A DNA stretch of 64,000 nucleotides from Mixophyes australis (lineage: Eukaryota > Chordata > Amphibia > Anura > Limnodynastidae). The notes beneath the pieces were generated by a model. It was not told where the DNA came from. It searched no databases and was given only the letters and a program-made list of their open reading frames with translations. The position numbers and the translations under genes are program-made. Below, in pieces: positions 52,419 to 62,215 of this stretch. How positions within the stretch are numbered: position 1 is the first letter of the stretch; each line of letters begins with the position of its first letter. The DNA lies in NCBI GenBank assembly GCA_036250195.1, contig JAVHZZ010000008.1, positions 5,445,934 to 5,509,933 on the forward strand, given 5' to 3'.

Positions 52419-53115
52419 GCTGATTCATCAAGGTACGTATCTGCGCAAAATCTCTCTGCGCGTGCCCAGGACCAGCTGCGAACGAAGCCCTGTTCCGTGC
52501 AAGGACACTGACTACAGCCTACAATTTCGGGAAGTGAACTGGGCAAGGAAGGGGCGTTTGCTCGTAGTCAATGTACAGTAGGGGCGTTTTAAACTTCAGC
52601 GCACACAATCACCTCCAAATCAAAAGCTGCGCACAACGAAGTTACTTGTTTTTCTGCCGTATCACCTGCTCCAGCTACAGGTCAGGTCTACGTCCTGATC
52701 AGTGGTGATGACGGCTGTGTATACAGCTAGAACGTGTGTATGCAATGACAAGCAGCTGTAAAATTGTATTTTATGTACAGTACACATTAACAACATTCTA
52801 ATAAATGTATTTCATGGTTAAAATTTGTTAACAAATACTCTTTTTTTTAACTATTTTTTCATTAATGCCTTTATTATTACCATGTGACATTAATTAAAAA
52901 CTTTTTTCATTTTCCTGTGCGTTCTTTTGCGAATTTTAATTAACATAAGGACTGGACATATCCTGCAGCGTTTTGTGTGGTAGAGCGCAGCAGACCTGTC
53001 CCCGATTTCTGCAGCGCTTGTATCTTGAGATCCGCGCCAAAGTCTAAATACGTGCGTATAATACTGAACGCGGGCTGCGTGCAGAATACATGCCTTGATC
53101 AATCAGGCCCGGTAT
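52419..53115 (+). mobile_element. Family-F element, near full length
   Basis: It begins GGCTGATTCATCAAGGTACG and ends TTGATCAATCAGGCCCGG, about 690 bp. Interior blocks are shared with 17684-18285, 29938-30135 and 61450-61712. No transposase frame; probably a non-autonomous DNA transposon. Confidence 0.8.
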
Positions 53116-53985
53116 CATTATTTCTGTTAATGGGATTTTTACCGACAGACATGTATTTATAACGTGACATATGGGGCAACCAAATTTGGAATTTCCCTCG
53201 TATTCCAAGCGGGAGCAGCAGCGGCTGCATGTTGGGGTCTTCTTGTCATCATATATGTTACGTGTCTTCAGATATGACGTTGCATGTCCCCTTACTGTTA
53301 CACATGTGAGTTGGTCCCCATGTCCGCACACTGAGCTATTTATAGACAGTCTTTGATTCACGGATTTCCTGCTTGCACATATAACCATGTAGTCATTCAC
53401 AAACAATGGTTTGATGTTTGAATGTTTGGGGGTTTTCAACTGTGTTTGGCTCCAATTTGCTTCAAAAATGTAAGTTATTAACCCTTGAAAGTGCTAATTA
53501 CTGAACGTTTTTATAAACATTTCCTGACGGCTGGTAACCCTAGGTATAGGAGCGCTTTCAGCTTGCAGAGCGGCAGCGCTTTGCTGGAATTCCACATAGT
53601 TCACAATCTGCCAGTCTGTATTGCAATCTTAGTCACCAAATTCCGCCCACAGGCCAGCCCACACCTCCTGTCATACTTATACCGGGTCTAATTGTGGGCA
53701 CAGGTGCTGGTTTTACTTTGGAAAAAAATATTAAATGAAGCAGTGAGGTGTAAAGGAGCACTAAATCCCAATAATTAAATGCTCAGATATAAACCGTGAA
53801 GTTAGAATACAATGTTCCCCCGACATACCGTTGCAACTCTGTTATAAAGGATTACCCATTATATATAGCTGAAGCTCTTCCCATATCTTTAGCGCCTAGT
53901 CCTGATGGGATCTTATACATGCCAGGGTATCAGTCAACCAATCCAAACTGTGCCTTTCCACCAAGAAAGTCTGGCAAGCTGTCAG
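53116..53985. other. No recognised feature
   Basis: Intergenic or intronic DNA; nothing recognised. Confidence 0.4.
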
Positions 53986-54714
53986 TCACTCTGTATTCCC
54001 TTCTCTGACTATTGGCTAAGATCAGGTGTAGATGCCCATGTACGCAGTGAGGTATAAAGACGCCCCCTGTAGGCGATGGGCCGTCACCTTGTCGTCTGCC
54101 TGGAATCCGAGGTGCTATGTGCCCCCACTGCTGCCTGAGCCAGCGGTGCCGGAAAATACACATGGCGGTAGGGGACATCGCGTGCACAGAATATGGCACT
54201 GTCAAGTGAGCACCTTTAGACTTCAGGCAGCACCATTTTTCCTTTGCCCTTGCCATTTGGCCGGGGCAAAGACAATCTTTATTATACTCGGCCGAAAGGC
54301 TAGGGCCTTGATTGACATTGTTTATATATTTATTAAACACTTGCACCACACTGTGCACTTTATTCACTTTTTTTGTGTGTTTTGGTTTCTTTGTGGGGTT
54401 TGAGATCCTGGGAGGAGCTGAAGAACCACTTACACGGGCAAAGCTTTGGAGTAAGAAAGGGGCCCACCGGAGCCTTGCAGTGAGGAGGACCTTGAGACCT
54501 TTACCCCTTAAGGGACCTTATGGCTCCGTGGCTCCGGGATGTCAAAGGCCCCTCCCTAACTTCAGTGAAGGAGGGCATGAAGACTCTTGTCCCTCTCTGG
54601 GGCCTTTTCCATTTAGGGAAGGGTCCAAAGTCACAACCCTCCAGCATTGTCTTTTAAGAACAGCACCTCGAGCTTCAGTAACAAAAAAGAAAAATAAAGA
54701 AATCACTCTGCATT
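53986..54714 (+). mobile_element. U2 snRNA-headed SINE-like retroposon, copy 2
   Basis: The element (about 53998-54702, 705 bp) opens TTCTCTGACTATTGGCTAAG then ATCAGGTGTAG, a slightly diverged U2 snRNA 5' end. It ends in an A-rich tail (54682-54701). TCACTCTGTATT (53986-53997) and TCACTCTGCATT (54703-54714) form a 12-bp target duplication with one mismatch, and define both boundaries. The body differs from copy 1 except for a shared module (CCTTGCAGTGAGGAGG, CCCCTTAAGGGACCTTATGG; about 54473-54540). It therefore belongs to a related but distinct subfamily and is older, judging by its mutated U2 head. Confidence 0.8.
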
Positions 54715-55781
54715 TGCTGTGTTAGAAATTCACTTCCCTCCTATTATGACAACTTACTGCAGAGGTGTGACAATGAGCATGATGGCACCATGCCATATTT
54801 ATTGAAGTATAAACACTCCAGCCATTTCATGTGTATCATGCAGCTCAGTAATACACACATTGTGATATATTTTAATGTCATATAGTGGGTTCACTTGCCT
54901 TTAACGCTATGAAAACTTACTCAAAAAATAAACCTGATTATTATCACAAACTATTACCCGTATATATAAACCCTTAGTCAATATTGATAAATACAGTGTA
55001 GACTTTTCTCACGTAGTCATCATGTATAGCCTCACCTGGCCTCGAGTTGATGGAGGGAAGAAATAGACTATGTACATTTAAAGAAAAAGTATAACTCATA
55101 CAGTAATGAATCCTAGCAGCAGGGTGCATAGAGATTATCAGATAAGATATAAAGTATCAGAACAGTCCACAAGTACAATGGAGAAAGCAATTAGTTCTAA
55201 ACAGAACTGCGCCCTTGTTTAACCCTGATTTACTCTGGAATCGGACTTAGTACCATTCTTATTACCTGTAATTACACCCAGGTACAGTTCAGTGACGTAT
55301 GTCTGCACACAACACCTGTGCCCAGTGATCGCTCAGATTAATCTTTATATTATGCAGTGTTTGTGCTTCTCTACAGCCACCAGTTACATATACAGTAGGT
55401 ATCCATTAAAACGTTAAACATAAGGCTGATTTAAAAGCAGAATCACAAACCAACAAAAGGAACAAAATAAAAATATTGTAATAAGGATATGATCATAAAA
55501 CGACATTACTAAGAAGGATTAATTATGCACAAAGCAAAAGTTGCACAATTTCCTAAGTTAAGCTTTGCTTTCTATCATGGTAACACAGACTTGGTGCCAC
55601 GAATGTGTCCAACATGGCTGCATGTGCTGTATCCCAACCTGAGGCTGTCCAGCTGCTGGGGAACTACAAGTCCCAACATGTCCTGCAAGCAGTTCCACAG
55701 GTTACCTGCCCCAACTATCTCATTACTTTGTACTGAAAGAGTTACCAACATACAGAGCATGAAATATAATGCAGAACTTAC
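54715..55781. other. No recognised exon
   Basis: Presumed TMEM125 intron 1 on the minus strand. An AACTACAAGTCCCAACATGT motif at 55661 resembles a ZNF143/SBS site or a dispersed repeat. Confidence 0.4.
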
Positions 55782-55905
55782 CTGGAGACTGCACTGACCG
55801 GCGCCGGGAGGAAGCAGGTTGGACTGAACAATAAGTAGGGAGGGAGCCAGATCCTTCTCCTCCGCACTCACTGTTCTGTATCACAGGATTCCCAGCACTT
55901 GTTTG
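55782..55905 (-). other. Candidate distal first exon of TMEM125
   Basis: On the minus strand, a GC-elevated segment (CTCCCGGCGCCGG) ends CTCCAG followed by a strong donor GTAAGTT (55781 downward). It is the best first-exon candidate upstream of TMEM125, 13.6 kb from the coding exon. It contains an ATG frame, but nothing recognisable as protein. It could instead belong to an unannotated minus-strand transcript. Confidence 0.4.
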
Positions 55906-55995
55906 TTATTCACAGGTAACACTATCTCTTCCTCCTCAGCAGCCTCTGTGCTGATTGGCTGCTGGCTGCAGTGACATGAGAAGGGCAGGTACATT
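55906..55995 (-). promoter_or_regulatory. Candidate promoter with CCAAT box
   Basis: On the minus strand CAGCCAATCAG (about 55952-55962) is a CCAAT/NF-Y box about 50-100 bp before the exon at 55782-55905. It is followed by a GAGGAGGAAGAG purine-rich stretch with an ETS-like GGAA. Confidence 0.35.
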
Positions 55996-56074
55996 ACAGG
56001 TAATGTGATCTGTGTGTTCCACCTGTTCATCTGTAGAACGTGCTGAGGCCAGAGAGCCTCCCAACCCACCTACT

Positions 56075-57335
56075 TCACTCTGGTGTTATACAATGTTACT
56101 GCTTCACTCTGGTGTTATACAATGTTACTGCTTCACTCTGGTGTTATACAATGTTACTACTTCACTCTGGTGTTATACAATGTTACTACTTCACTCTGGT
56201 GTTATACAACGTTACTACTTCACTCTGGTGTTAGACAACGTTGCTACTTCACTCTGGTGTTATACAATGTTACTACTTCACTCTGGTGTTATACAATGTT
56301 ACTGCTTCACTCTGGTGTTATACAATGTTACTACTTCACTCTGGTGTTATACAACGTTACTACTTCACTCTGGTGTTATACAATGTTACTGCTTCACTCT
56401 GGTGTTATACAATGTTACTGCTTCACTCTGGTGTTATACAATGTTGCTACTTCACTCTGGTGTTAGACAACGTTACTACTTCACTCTGGTGTTATACAAT
56501 GTTACTACTTCACTCTGGTGTTATACAATGTTACTACTTCACTCTGGTGTTATACAACGTTACTACTTCACTCTGGTGTTAGACAACGTTGCTACTTCAC
56601 TCTGGTGTTATACAATGTTACTACTTCACTCTGGTGTTATACAATGTTACTGCTTCACTCTGGTGTTATACAATGTTACTACTTCACTCTGGTGTTATAC
56701 AATGTTACTACTTCACTCTGGTGTTATACAATGTTACTGCTTCACTCTGGTGTTATACAATGTTACTGCTTCACTCTGGTGTTATACAATGTTGCTACTT
56801 CACTCTGGTGTTAGACAACGTTACTACTTCACTCTGGTGTTATACAATGTTACTGCTTCACTCTGGTGTTATACAATGTTACTGCTTCACTCTGGTGTTA
56901 TACAATGTTACTACTTCACTCTGGTGTTATACAATGTTACTACTTCACTCTGGTGTTATACAACGTTACTACTTCACTCTGGTGTTAGACAACGTTGCTA
57001 CTTCACTCTGGTGTTATACAATGTTACTGCTTCACTCTGGTGTTAGACAACGTTACTACTTCACTCTGGTGTTATACAACGTTACTCTGATGTTATAAAA
57101 TGTTACTACTTCACTCTGGTGTTATACAACATTACTACTTCACTCTGGTGTTAGACAACTTTACTACTTCACTCTGGTGTTAGACAACGTTACTACTTCA
57201 CTCTGGTGTTATACAACGTTACTACTTCACTCTGGTGTTATACAACATTACTACTTCACTCTGGTGTTAGACAACGTTACTCTGATGTTATAAAATGTTA
57301 CTACTTCACTCTGGTGTTATACAAAGTTACTAATT
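56075..57335 (+). repeat. 29-bp minisatellite with 12-unit higher-order repeat
   Basis: The unit is TTCACTCTGGTGTTATACAA plus TGTTACTAC, about 43 copies. Variant units (GTTAGACAACG, GTTGCTAC, TACTGC) recur in the same order with a 348-bp offset (12 x 29), for example at 56223-56466 and 56571-56814. All three plus-strand frames stay open because the unit has no stop in any phase, giving a spurious 344-codon frame. It lies immediately upstream of the candidate distal TMEM125 promoter. Confidence 0.95.
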
Positions 57336-57349
57336 GTCTGAACACTTCC

Positions 57350-57712
57350 TTGTTGTCTTCTCTCTCTCTTACTCTCTTTCTCCGTCTTACACTCTTCCTT
57401 TTTTCATCTCTCCCCATCTCAATCTGTCTCTCTTCCTCTCTCCCTCTCTCTCTCTTTCTCTCATCTCAGTCTGTCTTTCTTTCTCTTTCTCCTCCTCTCT
57501 CTCCCCATCTCAGTATGTCTCTCATCCTCTTTCTATCTACCCCCTTATTCTTTTTGTGTCCCTCTCTCTACCTCTCTTAATCTCTCTCTATCTTCCCCTC
57601 TTACCCTCCCTCTCTCTCTCTCTCCATCTCAATCTGTCTCTCTTCCTATATCTCTCTCTCCCTCTGTCTCTCTCCCTCTCTTCCTCTTCCTCTCTCGCTC
57701 TCTCCTACAGGT
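57350..57712. repeat. (TC)n-rich polypyrimidine tract
   Basis: About 360 bp of CTCTCT/TCTTCC/CCTCTC words with interspersed CATCTCAATCTGTCTCTCTT units, directly after the 29-bp array. Confidence 0.9.
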
Positions 57713-58674
57713 TTTAATTTTCACTCCCCCTAATAAAGGACTATTTGTTTTTGACTTGAATTCTCTTGGTTGCATTGTCACATTAGGTGGGAAAAGGTCT
57801 GACATGATGTATCTTGATTTTAGACTTTACATCACAAGCTTCTGCAATTTAACTATGGGTGTGTAGACTTTTTATACCAACTGTATAAATGTTTATGTAA
57901 ATGTATTATGTAAGTGGCTCGGTGTTACGGCTATAGGACGTTGTAAGAAAGGTCAGAGGGTGGAGCGGTTTATAATCAGAACAGATAAAACACTCAATAA
58001 ATAACAACATAGCAAGCAGTGTGACGAATGTAATATAAATGTGACTGAACTGGCTGTAAAAACAAATAAAACAACTTTTCTATCACAGCTAATGAGAATT
58101 CCTGCACAAGTTATTGCCAACCTGAGAGCAGGAAATCTACTGGACAAAATGATGATAATTATAATCCATATTATGGGACATTAATCTAAAAGGAGACTCT
58201 ATACACATCTTATTTAAAGCTAAAAAAATGCATTTCCAGAAGTTGATGGTCACAATGTAGTTAGAGATATTTCAGGTGATACAATTGTTACTGATGAACG
58301 TAAAGGAACATTTTTGTTAAAATACATTTTGTACTATATTGTAAATAATTATTGGTTGCTATGAAAACTGTAAATATATAACCATGTTTTATTTTCCAAT
58401 TAAATAAATGCCCAGTGCGGCAATAGCACACATCTGGTGAAACACACGAGAACAACTTCTTGCTTTTTGATTTGTTTTAATGTCAGGATGGTAAAGTGTT
58501 TGACATCATAAAGATCCCATACGGTTTCCTGTGACCATAAACACTAAATAACCAGAGACCAGCTCTCTAGACACTGGCCAGCTTCTCTAGCATTGGTCAC
58601 ACTCAACAGTGAAGCAAATAGATTTTTATACCTGACACTCCTCCCACAGCACTAGCTGATTGGGCAGGTGACAC
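57713..58674. other. No recognised feature
   Basis: AT-rich DNA; nothing recognised. Confidence 0.4.
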
Positions 58675-58754
58675 TCCCACCTTCCCTTTAAAAGAGAGTT
58701 CTCATCATCTGTTTCTGTTTGATTGCTGCACGGGAGAAGACACTTCCAAAGCAG
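58675..58754 (+). promoter_or_regulatory. Orphan plus-strand promoter and first-exon signature
   Basis: A TATA-like TTTAAAAG (58687-58694) is followed about 60 bp later by CCAAAGCAG and a perfect donor GTAAGT at 58755. No known plus-strand gene lies between TMEM125 and CFAP57, and no coding exon was recognised downstream. It may be a lncRNA or lineage-specific gene start, or chance. Confidence 0.25.
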
Positions 58755-60924
58755 GTAAGTTAGTCAAACTCTACACTTTTTTTTGTCACACATATGTCCT
58801 CCTCATGTTTATCTTTAAACTAGGTGCACTGGTGCACAAATGTGTAACCCTGTTTGCATCCTTTCTCTGACAGTTAAATACCTCCTATTGTTGCACAAGG
58901 TTCAAATATATGATGTTATACAATATATTTTCATTAAAAACATGACATTATTCCTTAAATCAGAAATCAACCTGTTATGCGGGTATTTATTTTAAGTTTG
59001 GGTGTCATATATAAAATGGAAAAACCGCGAGGATATGCTATGGAAAAGCGACTCTTCTCCTTTTGCTGCAGATTTTTTGGGCTTTTGCGTCTGTTTCCTT
59101 TACCAATATGGTGAAAGAGAACAGAAAGGGGAACGGAATTTTGCTCCTTAGGAAGTAGCAGTTTCCCGAACATGGATGACTCGCGATATTTCGAGGTGAG
59201 TTGCACCAGATTATGGGCCTGATTCGCTAAGGAGCATAAATGCCGATAAGTTGAATCGGAGCACTTGTCACCTGGAAAACCTGCACTGTTAGCGGCTCCT
59301 GAGGACTGGGTTTGGGAAATCGTGGCCCTAGCTCAACTCTAAAATCACACTTGCCAACTTTTAGTTGCTCCTCTCCAAGAGACCCCCAGAGGGGAGGTCA
59401 GGTGGCAGCAAGTGAGGGGGTGCGGTGACTCGCTGCAGTGCGCTGTGGGGGGGGGGGGGGGGGGGGCGGGGCCATGTGATGCATATCGAGTCCTTAAGGC
59501 CTGGATCCCGGAGGCTGCCTGCTCTTCCAAGAATCCAGCAGATCTCTCGGAAGGACATCTGGGAGAGTACGTCTAAGATGCAGCTGATTGGTATGTGTGT
59601 AACATGCAGTAATTTCCCTCTAAGGGAAGATGAAAGATGGTTTGCTCAGCTGCAAATATTACACCCGGACAAAATCTGTAACTAACTATACACCGACCCC
59701 ATGATCAGCCCACCCCCATCATTGTATAAGAGCGAGTCCATGCTGGGGGTTCTGATCATCCTGCAGCGATATAAATTAGACAGATTATGCCAGTGGCTCT
59801 TGGCACCGGCACATTAAGGTCCTGCATTGTTCCTGAGGACGCCAGTGAAACGTCAGACAACAATAGGACATTGTCATCTGTCCATCGCTCGGTACAGTAC
59901 ATTCAGGTTATTGTCCCAGCTCAATAAACACAACTCATTTCCCCTCTCCTAGATGACAGCCTGTGCATCTGTACCTCTATTATATTATAACTGTGCAACG
60001 TCGGATCACATCAATTAGAATTCTACAGTCACCAACTATCTCTACTTTTTAGACACCAGTAACCAGAGACGTTTCCAGCTGCACAGTAAATATTCTTTCC
60101 ATTATGCAGAGTTCTCATTAACTGTTTTATTCTATATGCTGCACATATTAATTATAGGCAGTATTTTAGCCAAATAAAATGACATCAGTTAAAGCACAAG
60201 GTCACTTAGTGTATTTGTTCACAGAAATAGGCATTGTCGTGTCCTGCTGAGAGTTCAGCACCGACAGGATGTGTCAGGATCTATGGAGAACTTTGTTTAG
60301 TCTTTTCCTCTATTCCTAAGAAGTAATTAAAGAATAAATGCAGAATTTGAAAATGATGATTGAATATAAATAGTTGTGTAGAACATCCACTCTGACCGTG
60401 TGTGAGTCTGCACAGCAGGAAGGTACAGACCGGGAAATGTATCAGCCTGTCCCACTTCAAATTGGCTGCCTAGAGCGACATTTCCTCAAAACGACAGATC
60501 GGGTCCATTTAATCTGCGCTTAACATTGTACTCCACAAAATTATTTATTTTAAAACAAATTAGCCTAATTTTCAAAGTGTTCAGTGCTTCCACAGTGATC
60601 CCCCAAATACTCTGTGTTTATATTAGACCTGCATCTTACTTTTCTTTTAAATCTGGGATATTAGTTCCACTGCGCGTGAAATCCCAGAGATTGGCCCGTG
60701 AAAGCAGTAAATTAATCCTGATTTTGTTTCCCTGATAAATTGCAGCGATAAGGGATCAACAAGCACGCCTATTCCCCACTCTCAGGAGACGCCTCCGCAG
60801 ACTAGAAGTCTGCCTAAGTTTGTGGGGAGACGAAAATATCTCAAGAGTCGCACGGCGCAAAAGTTTACACGTCACACCAAGTTTAAACTTCTTCCAGAGA
60901 GTGACGGGACATGGGGCTTATTGC
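58755..60924. other. Intergenic DNA with a poly-G run
   Basis: A G20-like run lies at about 59447-59466. No exon could be supported, although ATGCAGCTGATTGGTATGTG at 59578 has exon-end appearance. Confidence 0.4.
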
Positions 60925-61064
60925 AGCAGCCTGCCTGGAGTTTCTGAAGTATTTTTGTTTTTTGTTCTGTACTGTTTCACCCTGTATATTCTACTGTTTG
61001 TACTGTGTACGGCGCTGCGGAAATCTTGTGGCGCCTAACAAATAAATGATAATAATAATAATAA
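60925..61064 (+). mobile_element. L2-like LINE 3' tail
   Basis: CCTGCCTGGAGTTTCTGAAG, TGTACGGCGCTGCGGAAATC and an (ATA)n tail, nearly identical to 33735-33885; only the last 140 bp of the LINE inserted. Confidence 0.85.
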
Positions 61065-61076
61065 TGGGGGGGGGGG

Positions 61077-61712
61077 AATAAATGGCGTTACATTGCGTAT
61101 TTTGAGTACAATTACTCTGCACATGCCCAGTACCGGACCATACCAGGGGCAAACGCAGGATTTGTAGAGGGGGATTTCCACACCACGCCACCAGTGGGCG
61201 TGACCAGCATGCATGGGGGCGTGGCTATAATTTTAAACAGTGCTTGGCTGCTCTCCAACTCTTCCTATCCCCATAATATACATGGGCAATGCTGCATGCA
61301 CTACTGTTAGGTGCACGTAGCTCTGCCTTTTCAAGCAGAGCCGTGTGAAGCAGGGGCAGGGTCCAGCCACCTCAATTATACAGTGCCCCAGGCATGGAGG
61401 GGGGTTTCCAGGCACTAGGAAACCCCCCTCGGTATGCCTATGGCATACGCCACATAACACATTAACAGTCATTATTAAAAAAAAAATCTGTGCATTTGTT
61501 TGAGGCTTTATATTACACATATACGTATTGGACGTATCCTGCAGTGTATTGTCTGTTAGAGCAGAGCGGACCTATTCCCGTATTAATCACCTGACGATCC
61601 GCTTCTTGTTATATACAGATGTGCGTATGCCTGATGTACGTGCGTTTTGTTTGTTTTTTAAAAACACACACATTACGTTTGTTTTGTGTTTGGTAATGAA
61701 TCAGGCCCTGTG
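61077..61712 (+). mobile_element. Family-F element split by a family-G insertion
   Basis: The right part (61450-61712) matches 18060-18285 of family F (ACGTATTGGACGTATCCTGC and AATGAATCAGGCCC end). The left part (about 61077-61140) keeps CTCTGCACATGCCCAGTACC. The gap is filled by family G at 61143-61445, showing that G inserted into F. Confidence 0.75.
61143..61445 (+). mobile_element. Family-G element
   Basis: CCAGGGGCAAACGCAGGATT, GGGCGTGACCAGCATGCATG, CCCCATAATATACATGGGCA and CCCCTCGGTATGCCTATGGC, in the same order as 36006-36318 and 62468-62752. Confidence 0.8.
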
Positions 61713-62160
61713 TCTTTATTACGTGGAGCCATTTGCGGTTTTTGAAGTTTTTTTATATTGGGAAAACTTCACCTAGAAATGTCTTCTCCACTGAGGTGTA
61801 AAATGAGTCCCATTAATAGAAAGACAGCCGGTCTCCGCCATAACTGGTGCAAAACTATTTTCTGCGCTGTGATAACGGGTGTACGCCCTTCCACAAAGTA
61901 AGGAACGTCCCTAAAAACGCGCTGTCTCCACCATCACCGTCTTTAACAACCTGCCCCACAGTGTAATCATTCAAAGAACATTTCTGTCCGTACAGATGAC
62001 CTGACCCCTGTTACATATAACACAGGATATAGAAATATTTTTGTTCCCCTTATTTAAGGACATAACTAAATGTTATTTATACAATACTAATAATATGTAA
62101 CCACAACATGCAGGAGAATCACAGACTTGTGTTTTATAAGATAGAAATGAATACAAATAT
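61713..62160 (-). other. CFAP57 downstream flank
   Basis: Unique DNA after the CFAP57 3' end; nothing recognised. Confidence 0.4.
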
Positions 62161-62163
62161 TTT

Positions 62164-62169
62164 TTTATT
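62164..62169 (-). terminator. Possible CFAP57 polyA signal
   Basis: AATAAA on the minus strand about 47 nt after the TGA stop. It lies in a T-rich run, so it may be fortuitous. Confidence 0.45.
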
Positions 62170-62215
62170 ATTTTTTTTGTATAATTTCAGTTTATCTGCT
62201 GTGAGATGCGTCTGA

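Noticed and set aside
56012..57046. 344-codon open frame on the plus strand with FTLVLYNVT-type repeats
   Set aside because: It is the 29-bp minisatellite read in rotating phases; all three frames are open, with no start context or codon bias.
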